The notes under the pieces: model-generated
The model's database searches: none
What the model was told of the DNA's origin: nothing
Seen by the model: the letters and a program-made list of their open reading frames with translations, nothing else
Part shown: in pieces, positions 50,665 to 63,900 of the stretch
How positions within the stretch are numbered: position 1 is the first letter of the stretch
Layout: the number at the start of each line of letters is the position of its first letter
Translations under genes and position numbers: made by a program
Source of the DNA: Cinclus cinclus
Lineage: Eukaryota > Chordata > Aves > Passeriformes > Cinclidae
Assembly (NCBI RefSeq): GCF_963662255.1
Contig: NC_085046.1
Location: 23,207,620-23,271,619 of the forward strand
Length of the DNA: 64,000 bases
Reading direction: 5' to 3'

Positions 50665-50782
50665 ACACCTGAATATAGCAAAGGAAGGCTTCACACAAAC
50701 TAGTTTGGGGCTACTTGCAAATCAGAGGAAACGACAGTTGCTTATTGGACTGCTAAAGTCTCTGAGAACAATAAAAACACTG
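50665..50782 (+). CDS. VPS50: VPS50 coding exon 7
   Basis: One base completes Arg141, followed by 39 codons to residue 180, including H-L-N-I-A-K-E-G-F and [11 protein letters not shown]. It is helical and rich in basic residues. The acceptor is TTTTTGCCTTGCAG and the donor GTATGT. Confidence 0.96.
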
Positions 50783-50878
50783 GTATGTACAGTTGTTTTT
50801 GTTCAGTGACAAATATTTTTCTTTGTTTATATATAGTAATGACTGGATTTTTTTTAATTTTTATTTTTATTTTTTTAG

Positions 50879-50914
50879 CAAAGAACTGATGTGCGTTTGA
50901 GTGAGATGTTGGAG
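50879..50914 (+). CDS. VPS50: VPS50 coding exon 8 (36 bases)
   Basis: Residues 181-192, Q-R-T-D-V-R-L-S-E-M-L-E, after a long T-rich tract ending in TTTTTTAG; the donor is GTAAGT. The intron before it is only 96 bases. Its length of 12 codons means skipping would keep the frame. Confidence 0.95.
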
Positions 50915-53347
50915 GTAAGTCCCTACCAGACTGGTACAATTTGAAACTGTTCTGAGTCTGCATTTGTCAGTCATCTTAATTTTGTCTCTTCCTTTCCTCT
51001 TGCAAACAGGCTGTGTGCATGGGATGAAATTATATTTTTATTCTTCTTTTAAATTGAGAAAAACTTAATATTAGTTTAGATAGCCCCTCTGCTGGGGGGA
51101 GTATTTTCTATCAAAAACTTATTTCTTACTTTTGATTTCTGCACCAAAGCTTGTGTTAGGTCAGTAAAAAATTTTGAGGAGTCTTCACTTATCCCTGCTC
51201 TCAATTTACAGCTCTTTTCTTTAGCTTGATGTTTGGGAAAAAAAAAAAAAAAAGTGAGATTTAGCTGACTGTTGATATGCTGGGCCTGGATAAAGAATTT
51301 CTATGGATACACTGCTATACAAATTTAAAGATGGGCTCCCTGCTTAGTGTTTTAGTTGTAAAGTAGTAGCCTCTGTCCTTATTCATTGGGTAGGCTTTTT
51401 AATTCAGTTATAGAAAACATTGCAGCATGCAGACCATGACATTGAAAATTCTGGTACTGTTATGTGTACTGCCTAAAAATGCAGTAGATACTGCACAGAG
51501 CAATAGATCTTAAGGTGATGAATTGTATGAAAGAAAGTCTCAGGATTTATTGACATCTATAATACGTGTAGCATAGCAATTTCAACTTGCAAGTTTGCCA
51601 AATATTTACAGCTAATACTGGATGGAATGTCATGATGACAGTCCCCAGTTATTAGATTTGGAAATTGAATCTTAATAGTTTTAACTTTCAAGATTCTGTG
51701 AATTTAATTCTGTCTTGAGTAAGTTAGCTTGTCAGAAAACTTTCTTGCTCTTTGTCAGGCAAAACTGCACTCATTTTCAGATGGCATAAATGCTTTCTGC
51801 TCAGTAAGCCCTGTACAATGATTAGCTTTTAATTTCTGTGCTGTATTTTGCTACACAGGAAATAAACTCTTCACTGTCTACTGTCAGGAGTTGTTCTGAG
51901 GTGGTGTGGATGTTGCATTCACACACAGACTCTAATGTCTGATTATCATAATTGGTCAGTGATTGTTAAGGGCTGCAACTGTTGTTTTTGGCAGAGTGCA
52001 GTTTTAGAGCTGTGCTCAGTGTCTGCTCCCAGTGAGTTATCTGAGCTACTGGCCCATTTATTTTCTGTACCTCAAGAAGTTAGTAGGTTGGAAAATGCAC
52101 GAGAGCTATTAGTTGCCACTCACAGAAGAGCATTTTGAAAGGGTCCCCAATTAAAGAAAGACCTGGAATGAAGCTACAGTAGCTTTCAGGGCTGAGCTTC
52201 ATCTGGAATATATTGTAACATATCTTATGCTTGTCTGTATGCATAACATATCTATCAGGATTTCTGATTTGAACTCTGTTAGCCTTAATGGAGCAAGTAC
52301 CAGGTTTCCAGTGGAGAGAGATGTAAAGAACTATAAATGCAGCAGTCGTTTTAGTCCAGTGTACTGCTCTGTTTTCATCTATGGGTAATGTATTTGGGGT
52401 TTTTTGTGTTTTTTAGCTAAATTCGATCTGCATTAGAACATTGCTGTTAAAACCAGTTTCATTTAAAAAGCTCCTGCATGATAATAGCTGAATATAAATT
52501 ACCCTTGCATTTTTACTCCTCAGTCAATGACTGAAATTCCAGTAACAGCTTTGCATTTGAGCTCTCTAAAGTACGTAATATAACAGATATAATTATGACA
52601 AAATCCAGAAGCTCTTAGCTATTAAAGAGGGTTTCTCTTCCTCCAAGATTCTTTCTGGTTTCCTGTCTAACAGAATACAAAAATAATAGGTGTATCTGAG
52701 GCAATGCCTGTGTCTTGTTGGTAGGATGCTTGGGTTTTGCATTTTTTTGTGTATGTTTTTATTTCCTGACATCCTCATATACTTCTGATTGAGCTATCTG
52801 CCTGTTGGATATTCTTATATATTAGGACAATGTGTCCATAGTGTGTTCTTTGTTGCCTGAAGCCTTCTGTGAGTCAGTTGTATTTAAGTTAATTTCTTAC
52901 GAGCTGGATGTGTCTCAAATTTAAATAGTGTTTATTTGGGTATAATGTTGGGAGGGTTCTTCCTTGTCTCCTTTTATGTTTTATAAACTATGGGAACAGC
53001 CTGCCAGTGCCTGAACTAACCTCTTTCCATGCTCATGAATAGATTAGGGAGAAGATACTAGTTGTTCTGTAATAAAAACTTTGTGGGTTTTTTTTGTATG
53101 GATAAGGAAACAATACAGCAAGTTGTTTGCATAAGATAATGTAAAACCTAGTGTTCTCACATGTTGCTATTTCGAAATTACTTGCACATGAAGTGCTGCA
53201 GTAGACCCTCATTCTTTTCCTTTAACTTTACTATATAAACAGGAGAGGTAAAATATTTTATTCTTAGTATTTATACATAAGCATGCAAGCAAAAATGGCT
53301 ATTGCACTATTGCTTCAGATGAACTTTCAATTGTGCTTTATCCTAAG
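50915..53347 (+). other. VPS50: VPS50 intron 8
   Basis: A 2.4 kb AT-rich intron with an A-run near 51240. No transposon or exon recognised. Confidence 0.85.
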
Positions 53348-53430
53348 GAAGAGGATTATCCAGGAGCTATTCAGCTGTGCTTGGAATGCCAGAAAGCTGC
53401 CAGCACTTTCAAACACTATAGTTGTATAAG
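53348..53430 (+). CDS. VPS50: VPS50 coding exon 9
   Basis: Residues 193-219 plus two bases of Ser220: [18 protein letters not shown] then F-K-H-Y-S-C-I. The acceptor is TTTATCCTAAG and the donor GTAGGT. Confidence 0.95.
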
Positions 53431-55042
53431 GTAGGTTGACATTGTACAGATGTCAGCTTCTGTATGATTTTATTTGTAAGTGGTATAAAATAGTGATCGT
53501 TGATTCTCATTTTCTAAACAAAGTTCAACTGAAAAGTAATTTTCAGCTTAGAAAAAGTTAGAAAAGAAGAAAAGTAAAACTGATGCAGTTATAAAAGTGT
53601 AAGTATCCTCTGTAGTTTCCCACCTCCCTCTACCACAACTAACCAGTCTTCAGTCATAATAGCACAAAATCAATGTTTAGACCATGTAATTGTTTTGTGA
53701 CTGTTGTAATATGTTGGCAGGTAAAGTTTCAACTTAAAGTGAATTATAATTGTGCTATAACCTCCTGCCTAGGGATACCTGAACTGAGTTTTTAATGAGA
53801 AGTTTTTATTCTGAAATTAATTTCCCTATAACAAGATAGCTTCTGCAGGATAACTTAGCCTGATTCTTGTCAATGGAATTAGCAAGTGCAGAGTTTCATG
53901 CTGACATGAAGAAATTTCTTTCAGAATCGAAACTAATCCAAATACCTCCAGTTTCTAACTTAGAAAGACTTAATGTTTCCATTACTTAAACAACAACAAC
54001 TAAAAAAAAGAAATAGCAGGAAATGCTCATAAACCCCAGCAGGAGATATAGTAACATCAGACGATTATGGAGGTCCTCCTGTTTGAAGGTTCATTGCATG
54101 TGGGGAAACAATAAAAAAATAGTGGCTACTATTCTCTGTTCTCTTTAGTGTTTAATGGCAGTTCTTTTTGATGCCTTTTTTTCTATTTAAACTTTTCTTT
54201 GGAGGATGTTATACCAAATTTATCTGATGGAAACAAAAAAGGAAAGGTGATGGGTGTATCATTTAAATGTAGAGAACTAAGCAGAGATGCTAGAATCTGT
54301 CTTTTGATAATTAATGTGGGCGCCTAAGGAGAAGATTCACAGCACAGAAGGACGTTGGGTAAAACCAAGTATGATGATTATTTAATGTAAACTGTGCTTT
54401 CTGTGCTAGAAGAGAATATCCTGCCTATTTCTTTGTTGCTTTGACCCTTTCAAACAAAAATTTAGTAGTGGGATTTTTTAGTTTTCTTTTTTTATTGCTG
54501 CTGTTCTGAAATTTTTAAAGCTGATTGTTGCAGTGGTGCCTTTCTTTGTCCTAAATAGTTTTTCTTATGGAAGCTATTTTTGTTAATTTTCTATACTATA
54601 AAATTATTTTTAAAGCTTAGATTTTTTTTTTTTCCTGTAGCATTTGGGTAAGGGGTTACTGTTAAAATCACTGTAGTATGCAAAGACTTGGCAGCCCTGA
54701 CCCCTCTGGGTATGTTCTGCTGTAGACCACAGTGCCAAACCAAAACATTTAAAGCAAGTTTTTTGAGAGTTGGTAATGTATTTGAAGTCTTGGTTAAATC
54801 CTAGCAGGATGGAGTCTTGTCTAGACCTTCTTAATACTGTTGCATTATAAACCTGGAATAATGTTCCTTTCCACATGGCAGTGCTGTGATGGTGCTAGTC
54901 TGATACAGCAACAGCAGCTTAATGGTTTATGATGACTTAATATGCTGTGGCTCAGTAGCAGGGTTTTTGGAAATAAGAAATGGTCTGAAATGTTTATATA
55001 ATCAGTAATTTTATTCTAAACATCTTTTTCATTTGTCAATAG
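53431..55042 (+). other. VPS50: VPS50 intron 9
   Basis: A 1.6 kb intron; A- and T-rich runs only. Confidence 0.85.
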
Positions 55043-55085
55043 TGAGTTAAATTCAAAACTGCAAGACACCTTGGAACAAATAGAG
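55043..55085 (+). CDS. VPS50: VPS50 coding exon 10
   Basis: One base completes Ser220, then E-L-N-S-K-L-Q-D-T-L-E-Q-I-E to residue 234. The acceptor is TTTGTCAATAG and the donor GTAAGA. Confidence 0.95.
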
Positions 55086-57879
55086 GTAAGAATTAATATA
55101 CTGATGTTTAGTATATATTATTATTTAACCTTTAAGTATGTGTTAGTATTTAATCTCTAAGTACTAGAACTTTCTAATAAAATGTCGTTAGCAATTATAG
55201 TTTGTGTACATTTCTTTCAAATACTCTCTTTGGATGCTGTAGCCATTGCTGTTCATGTAGACTTTAGAGCTGTAATCAACCAAAATACTCTCTAATATGT
55301 CATCACATTATGACCCAGCTCACTAGTTGTGCTCACTCTAAGTGGTAGAGCAGTAAAATTTAAAAAGTTACATAGCATTTGAAGTATTGAACATCTTAAG
55401 AGTTGTGAAAAGTAAATTAATAGCAAGCCACTAGGTTTGGATTATACAAGAGGTCATAGTTTCACAGGAAATTTTAGAGGTCAGCAAACTGGAAACTGCA
55501 GGATAGGACCAATGCTAAGCTGTAGGAAATATGACTTGAATAGCTGTGAAGGATGAGTCTAAGGTTGGTTTAAGTTGGTAGATAGTATCACAAAAGCAAA
55601 GGAATATAAAATGTTAGGTGTCTTCCTGGAAACTGGTAGGAAAAAAAGGAATTCTTTGAACTCCACTAGGTAATTTTGAGCTGGAATTTGGCAAGCTTTT
55701 CATAAGAAGTCTAGCAATATAGGTATGTATAATGTGTATGTGATACATGTAATGCATACACATGTAATGTTTAGCAGAAACCTGAATTAGCTATTTGAGC
55801 AGCTGTCTGCACCTGTTGTCACGCGCTCTTCAGAAAGTCAGACTAGTACATTTTATCATACCTTGTTATTTAATTCCCTGTAAAATTAAAACTTTGCCAA
55901 TTTCCTTCAGTTATGTCTTTGTACTTCAGCTTTTATGCAAAGCTGGTTTTGTTCCTTTAGGCTTTCTCTGATAATGCTTTATTCAGAGCATATCTGGTTC
56001 AAAAGAGCTGATGGAATGTCTGTTTTCTTCCCACTCTAACAGGCCTAACACAGAGTGAGCACTCATTTTTTCCTTGTGAGCAAACACTGATGTTGCTTAA
56101 AAAGAGACATGCATCTTTACTTCCTTCCAGTAACAGCTTTGAAGAGCAAATTATGGTCATATCAAAATATGATAAAATATGCCATACTGGTTGGTGAAAG
56201 CAATTCATAGCTAGCTAAATAATCATGTTCAATATTTTTATTTGTTACCTGTGAAATTATAAAAATATCATACTTCTTCCTGTGAAAGTATCTCACTTTC
56301 TACTGGAGTTATGTCCGTGCATGTGGAAGAAACATAAGTCATCCTGGGGTCCATGGAGTATTGCTGCAAAATATATTTTAATACAGAATGATATTATATT
56401 TAATATATATAATTAAATTATGTTTAAATTTATATTTAATACAGATTAATATTCTACTAGTTAGGACTTCAATAATGAGTCTTTTCAATAGTTGAGTGTC
56501 TCTACTTAAGTCCATTCCTTTTTCCTTTTGTTTTGTCTCTTTTAAATTTAAGTTTTAATATAGATCTTACTTTTATACTGTGTTACAAATAAAATGCAAG
56601 ATGGTATAGTGGAAGGAACTGTTGAAAAATGTAAAAGAAAAGATTAATGTTCTCTGTTTAAGAGCTCTGTTCATGGGCAGTTTGATATCTCAGTTTTTCT
56701 CTTTGTACAGCTGCTCTGCAAGAAACAAGGATGTTTTTCTTAAAATCAGTATATGTCTGTAATTCAAATTGCTGAGTAATGTTTTGGCGAAGTTCTGAAT
56801 CTTTAGGTTGCGTTTTTACCATTTGGCTTAGGGAAGAAAGTACAACAAACAACCCCCACCAAATCTCTAGGATTAACACCAAAATATTTTGGGACTAATG
56901 ATGTAATTCATTAAAATTTTCCAATGGATTAAGTAAAAGTACATAACAGACCAAACACCCATCTACTGTGGTTTCTATTTTTAAGAGCAAGACTGTATTG
57001 CAAGGTCATTAAATAATAAGAATTGAAATGGCTTTAGTATCTAGCAAGGAAAGAAAATATTTATTAATTGTGTATGTTATTATATGTTATTGATTCATTC
57101 TGTTTTTATTTTTTGCACTGTTGGTTGAAAATAACTAAAGTTAGGCTGTGTATCTGAATATATTAGGACATCTACATGAGAATTATTTTATTAAGCTACA
57201 TAGTCAAATTCTCTAAAGCTTTATTAGTCATTAAATATGTGATCCTATTGAAGTTTTTTTTTTCACTTAGTTTGCATAATAGATGAAATTCATTTGCTGC
57301 AGAGCTGTTCAGTGTGCTCAGACACAGCTCTGCAGTGGCAGAGCCCATATTTGTGTGTCTGCTTTCTTTCTTGTCTCCCTCAGGTGCTGATTGTTGTGCT
57401 GATGTAGTATTCTATAAATGGCTGTTTGCCAATGAACTTTTAATTCAGATAGTGTTAGTGCTAGTTCCCTTTAAGAGATGCAGCCAGAGGGTTAAGAAGT
57501 CTATAACTGAATTGATTGAGCTGAAGCCCCCAGATCTGGGTTTTACTTAGGGGTGGAAGCAGACCAACTTAGAAATCCCAGCTCTCCCATATTGATGTTC
57601 CTGACCTTCCCAAACTAAACATCACTTTGAATTTGACTTTAATGTTCTTGCTTGTTTTTGGGAGTGGTGGAACTCTTTAGCTGACACTGAAGTACTTACA
57701 GTGCAAGAGGTAACACTTAAACACTGCAGAACACTCCACACACAGTCTTGGTTACTTTACAACCATAATTATCACACTGCTTATATAAACATCTTCCTTG
57801 CTTGCTGTTGTTTGAGTAATGTATTACTTGGCCTGTTTTTATTTAGCGTTTAACACATTTTTTTCTTTCATTTTTATAG
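55086..57879 (+). other. VPS50: VPS50 intron 10
   Basis: A 2.8 kb AT-rich intron. A 78-codon ORF at 57314-57550 has no recognisable domain. No repeat family identified. Confidence 0.85.
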
Positions 57880-57978
57880 GAACAGTTGGACGTAGCACTT
57901 TCCAAAATATGCAAGAATTTTGATATCAATCATTATACAAAGGTTCAGCAGGCTTACAGGCTGCTTGGAAAAACACAG
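57880..57978 (+). CDS. VPS50: VPS50 coding exon 11
   Basis: Residues 235-267, phase 0 to 0, including [15 protein letters not shown] and [12 protein letters not shown]. The acceptor is a T-rich tract ending in TTTTTATAG; the donor is GTTAGT. An LTR copy begins 90 bases downstream. Confidence 0.96.
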
Positions 57979-58068
57979 GTTAGTACTTCTCTTCTGAGGA
58001 AGTCACAATGAATAGTGATATCACAGCATGAAGCTTTGAGTACTGTGATGGAGATTTGTTTTCCTAAT

Positions 58069-58475
58069 TGTAGTTTAATCCCAGGTGGCAGCTAAGCCCC
58101 ACCTAGCTGCTCCCTTCCTCTTCCTTGGTGCAATAGCTAAGTCAGAGAGCAGACAGCTATTCAGTCATCCCCAGAGCAGCAGGACTCCATCACATGTAGC
58201 AGTGACCTGTGAAGACAAAGTTCACCCTGTTCTGTCTTCTTGGCCCAGCTTTTATTACTAAGCATATTATGAAATATCCCTTTGGTCAGTTGGGCTCAGC
58301 TGTCCTGGCTGTGTCTCCTCCCAACTCCACTGTGCACCTCCAGCCCATTCTGGAGGGTTGGGGTGAGAAGTACAAAAAGCCTTGACTCTATGGAAGCCCT
58401 GCTCAGCAAAGGCTCACAGCCCCATGCCCCATACTAGCTACTGTAAAGAAAATTATGCTAGCCAAAACCAGCACA
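58069..58475 (-). mobile_element. Solo LTR, same family, internally deleted
   Basis: About 407 bases with ends TGTAGTTTAA and CCAGCACA, flanked by a perfect 5-base target-site duplication CTAAT (58064-58068 and 58476-58480). Compared with the copy at 46109-46701 it lacks a block of more than 100 bases in its plus-strand first third, where the poly(A)-signal region of the other copy lies. Minus orientation, antisense to VPS50. No internal viral genes. Confidence 0.87.
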
Positions 58476-58860
58476 CTAATGCTGATGAATCTTGCCAAAT
58501 ATATACCTCCAAGGGTTCTTGTAATGCTCAAGTAATTTAACAGTACTTGCTAAAGATAAGCTGTGTGTTACTGCAACATCTTGTTTTTTGGACAAGTTAT
58601 AACTGTAACAGTTGTACATTTCAGCTCTGTTTATACTTCTGTTTGCACTATTCATTCTCTTTGGTTATGTGAATGCTATTTTTTATAGCTAGGTCTGTTT
58701 TTCTGGGTTGTGCACAACTTGTGCCTTGATTATTTCCATTTTATATTGTACTGTTAACATGGTGGGAATGGAACATGTGAGGAGATAATACATCCCATGG
58801 TACATCAAACACATACTGTGAACGTTGAAAGTTACATCTGTGTGTGCTTAGAGCATTTTC

Positions 58861-58862
<2 letters not shown>

Positions 58863-58893
<31 letters not shown>
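58863..58893. repeat. (AT)n microsatellite
   Basis: An uninterrupted alternating AT run of about 31 bases in VPS50 intron 11. Confidence 0.97.
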
Positions 58894-58896
<3 letters not shown>

Positions 58897-60842
58897 TAGA
58901 CCTAAGTTCTCCCATAGGATGGAGATCTCTTCTGCTTGGTGCACTCCCTTGAGGCTTCATATTGGTTTGTTTCTCTGAGAAGGCAATGAACAAGTTTCCT
59001 TCAGAAGGTATGAAGTATGGGAGCTGATATCAAGGTCCTGTGAAGTAAAGGGGATAAGGGGACACAAAAGCCTTGGAGGTGTGTTTTGTCAGTGATCAGT
59101 GCTTATAATACAGGCTGAATGTGGTGATGCCAGTGTAACAGGGATTGATTTACTTAGGGAAGAGATTCCCCCAGGAAGCTTTAGTTGCTAAAGATCAAGT
59201 TAAAGCACCTGTCTCTTGATGAGGACAGGACCCCAAGAGCCCCAATCATTTTTTATTATGCTTGGCTTTTTTAATGCTCTTCCGAGATTTCAGGAACATA
59301 TCTGATGTAAGATTCCCTTTCTTGGGCTTCTTTTAAATTTTTGTTTGTTTTGCTTCTTTCTAATTAGAACCTTTCCATTATAGCTGGGTTCTTTATTTTC
59401 CTGGCTTGACTATAATAACAGTGTAGCTTTGCAATGGGATAGAAATGGAGTTATCTTCTCATACTTTGTTAATAAGCATAACTATTGGAATGTGTAATGA
59501 CTGCAACTTAAAATCAGGGGAGAAGATTAATTAGACTTTTACTTTTTTTAGTGCACTGCATTCAATTTCTTACTGAACAAAAATATATACAGTGCATTCA
59601 CTGCGTGTCAAATGCATGACATGTTGAGAAAGTCAGATACTTGTTGGAGAGGAATGAAGTTTCTGACAAAATGGAAGTGTTATTTGTTACTGCATGGTTT
59701 TGCTTGCTTTGTTCCATTATAGAGTAACTTGGTCTTGACATTCTTTTTATTATGAGTAAAGTACATATTTTGAACTTGTCCTGAAAATAATTTAGTTGCA
59801 TTGTTACTCATATCTCTCCCATACTGACCTCTTCTCAGTAAACGTAATGTCAAGATTCTTCAGTATCTTCTGTACTTTTCATTATTTCATTTGTCATTCT
59901 ATTTTCTTTGGCTACTTGAAATTAGGAGTAGCTATAGAAGATGGGCTGTTTTCAATAAGATTTAAACAGAATTGCTTCTTCATTTCTTATGGAGTGATTG
60001 AGCTCAGCTCTTGTCAGTTGCTAAAAATGTCAAATAAGAAATAGTGAAACTTTCAAATCTGTGTGCAAAACCAGTGAGGAAGATTCAGTTTCTGAGATGG
60101 AATACTGTTACATGCAATTTATTAACAACTGGGATGCTTGGGAAACATCCTGACCTGAAACTCAGACACGAGTATGGCAAAAGCAGTATGTTACGTAGTC
60201 ATTAGTCCTTAGTATGTTACTTTTTCCTGGAAAAGGTAGTCTTTTTTTTTTTTTTTAACAAATGATTTTGTTTTTCTACCTAAAAGGAGGAGTTTTATAG
60301 GAAATTTATTTGTATGATGTGCATGCCTTTCTGTAACACTTAATTGTACTTTCGGATCTTCACTCTGGCAAGTGGATGAATATTTTGTAATCATGCTTTT
60401 AATTTTAATGATTGCAAAGGAAATATTTTTGATTTAGTTGACAGTGTTTCCACTGGGAGAAAGCTCATGAATCTCAAGTAATTTCTTTTTGACACATTGT
60501 CAGTTATTGGGAGGGTAAATAAAGGAGTGAGTAAATTCTATAATTGGCTATATTATATTAATATTTACTAGTGACAGTGTACAAAAAAAGGTAAATTACA
60601 GAGGGAAGATGGCAGAGGAAACTGATTTTACTGGCAATACCTGAACTCTTTCATATTGTAATATTGTATATTGTAATATTGGCAAGATCTGTGTTAGGTA
60701 TTTTTAGGACAGAGATTGGAGGACATGCCTACAAGTGTTCGGTACTGAAAAAGACGTACATCAGAAGATGATGGCTAAAAGATGATGGCATTTGAGAAAT
60801 GGAATTTTACTATTTAATTTTATGTTACTCCATTTCTTTCAG

Positions 60843-60983
60843 ACAGCAATGGACCAGTTACATATGCACTTCACCCAAGCCATTCACAACACTGTGTTTC
60901 AAGTAGTCCTTGGATATGTGGAGCTGTGTGCAGGAAACACAGACACCAAGTTTCAGAAGTTACAGTACAAAGACCTCTGTACA
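60843..60983 (+). CDS. VPS50: VPS50 coding exon 12 (last in window)
   Basis: Residues 268-314, phase 0 to 0, from [10 protein letters not shown] to Q-Y-K-D-L-C-T. The acceptor is CATTTCTTTCAG and the donor GTATGT. The next expected segment (H-V-T-P-D-S-Y in mammals) was not found before 64000, so the following exon lies outside. Confidence 0.96.
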
Positions 60984-63900
60984 GTATGTAATTCTTGCAT
61001 ATTTGTATGGTTTTTAATCTGAATTTTTTCACTCTTATAGGTGTACCTTTTGTCAATAGGGACTCAGTTGTTAACCCTGTAGCTACTCTAGTTTCTTAAT
61101 ACAATTTATAATTATTTGAGATATTTGTTACTCATAACTTAATGTTGATTTTTGATTGCACTAAATTTCAGCATCTTGGTGTTATTGTGCACTCCATCTA
61201 ACAACATTTCAAAATGTGTGTGTCTTCAGTATGATATACTAGTTATTGGAATAACTATTATCTTTGAACTTTATTCCAGTGCATTTAGGTAGTATTCACA
61301 GTTTCTCTGATGCTGCATTATGGTAAGAGTTCTTGTAAAGATTCTAATTTAATTGGAGTCTTCCCATTATTCCTGACTTTGTGTCATTCACTTTTCATTC
61401 TCGCATTTAATTTTGCACTTTTGATACCAGGATAAGGGACAGCTATAATACTGAGGTGCTAAAGCCTGATGATAGATCTGGGCTGGTGAATATACATATA
61501 TTTTCCTCTATTACAAATTTTAAGTGCAGTTTCTTGCATATTTTGTAATGTTGTTAGAATGAATTACTGTAGTTTGAGTAGCGTTTTTAGTTCACTCTTT
61601 TAGTTTTTTCACTTGGGATTTTATTGTTACACCCTGAGAAATTTTCTAAAACTTCAGTGATGGGGAGGAAGAATCTGAGATATTTTAGGTGGTCCTAATG
61701 TTGAATTACAATTTGAAATTATGTTTCTTGAATGTTCTTTAGGATGGATGTTTTCAGTCACAGACTAAACCTTCATCATATTTCATCAACTTAAGGACCC
61801 ACCCCATCAGTTGCAATTTATTAAATTAAAATACAGTCACAAGGAGATTAAAGTTCATATTCTGATCTGTTTTCTGTTCTTTCCCTTCTCTTATCTGCTG
61901 GCATCATGTAGCTAGTAAACAACATATCTGCATTGTAAACGATTTAATTTTAAAGAGATGCCTCTTTGACTTAAAAAGCTTACATAATCTAAGCACCTCA
62001 TATAAATAAAAATGTGATAAGCAAAATAAATTTATTGGGAATAATTGACTTAAGTATTGGTGAACATAATGAGGAAGTTTCTGGATAGTTGGTATTTCCA
62101 CTTCACTGAGATGAATTCTAGCTGCAGAAAGCCAGCAAACCCTGATCTTTGTTCTCCAGACTGCAGTCCTCTCACTTGCTGCTATAAGCCTTCAGAGCAT
62201 GGTTTTATTTCTGTTTGTTTCTGATGAACTTTTCTTTCATTTTTTTTTCTTTATGCTTCTGTATGTCCAGTTTATTTCTCATTCCTGCTAATACTAATGA
62301 TACTAAGCCCATTTATTTACACTTGCAAACAAACTACTGAGCTGCTTCTGACCAATTCTAAAACACATCTTGTGTGTTGATGTTTATCCTTCTACTTATG
62401 CGTGTGGAGGATCTTTCAGGTACTTGGAAATACCACATTTTGTAATACATAGACAGAGGGTGGTTTTAATTGCATGATTACAAAATTATTACCTCATTAT
62501 TTCTATTAGTTTTTACTTACACAAAGCCTTAATGAGATGATGCTTAAGTTAATGTGACCCTGCAATAGCTGGCATTCTGTATAAAGGAAGGTACTCAGAT
62601 TTTGGGACTTTATTGTACTATGAATATTGCTGTAATTGCACTGAAATTTACTTCTTAAATTTTTCGTGACTATCTTGGTAACCATTAGATGCAGGGACAT
62701 ATAGGGACATATAACCATATAGGGGCAGGCTGCAGATGGGTCTGGGCCCATCTGGACCCAAATGTGCAGATTTGGTCTCTTACAAACCATATTCAGTGTT
62801 GTTTGTTACCTGTTGTAATGCTTTTGTGAAATCAGGTGCTGAATAAGATGAACTATCATAGCAAATCAGTTTCCAACTTCCTGTAGAAAAAAAGCAGCAG
62901 GTTTTCCTCTCATGCATTCAGTTGTTGGCAAAGGAATTGTTCAAGACTAAATATGAGCCCTCTTTCTCTTTGCTTAGTTCAAGTGAGAACCCTCTTCAGG
63001 CTGCCTGTGCTGTTAAGCCAGGATGCCTTTAACATGTAAAGGCTTTTGGGGTACTTACTCTTGTTAAGCAAGGAAAATCATATACAATTGAAGTGTTCCT
63101 TTTGAGGTAGGTATTCTGCTGTGTGTTTCCAAAAATCTGTGAAAATGAACTCATATAGCTTATTTACATTGTATATGGGTAGTGGGGGACTACAGTGGCT
63201 TTTTTCTTTGTTTTGTTTGCATCTTTTTGGAACTCAGATACTGGGTATTATAATAATGTGATTCTTTTATAAAAGAATAATATTTTAGAATATTAAAGAA
63301 TAATGTTTTAAATTCTTTTAAAATAGAATAATGTTTTCAGAAATTCTTAAGCATTTATGAAAGTTAGTGCCTGTGCACTCGGAGTCACTGTTTCATTGTT
63401 GAGTGTTTCTTTTTTTAGCAATATCCCATGCTTTTATGTATTTTCTCTTTGAATATTGCTGGAGCAGGGCAAAACTTGGCTGCTTCAGTCTCAAGTTTTT
63501 ATTTTCTGTATTCTAGTATAAGCTCAAAGGAATTCAGTTGTTTCCTTAGTTTAAATTGAATTGTCTTGGTATTTAGTAAGTAATCCTTTCTTCCTGTCCA
63601 CCTGAAAATCAGTGTCTTCAAGTGTAGTGACTTGCACAGGCAAAGTTTAGATTTTAGATACTAAACCCCCTGAAATACAGTAAAATTTCCTGCTGAGTTA
63701 GTAGAGAAAATTGCTGAACCAGCAAGTTTGTTTGATTTTTTTTTTTTTTTTTAAACTACTTCTTTAAAGATCAAGATCAATTCAATGGGATGTTTGCCAG
63801 GAGGGCTTCTCTGTAGCACTGAAATACAAAAGGTTGTGTTGTTGAACTGACACACAGAGTGGCTGTATCCCTCTGACAGTGAGATGGCCTTACTTCTGTA

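Larger units (their letters stand above)
57979..60842 (+). other. VPS50: VPS50 intron 11
   Basis: A 2.9 kb intron with the shorter LTR copy, a TA microsatellite and a T-run near 60243; nothing else recognised. Confidence 0.85.
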
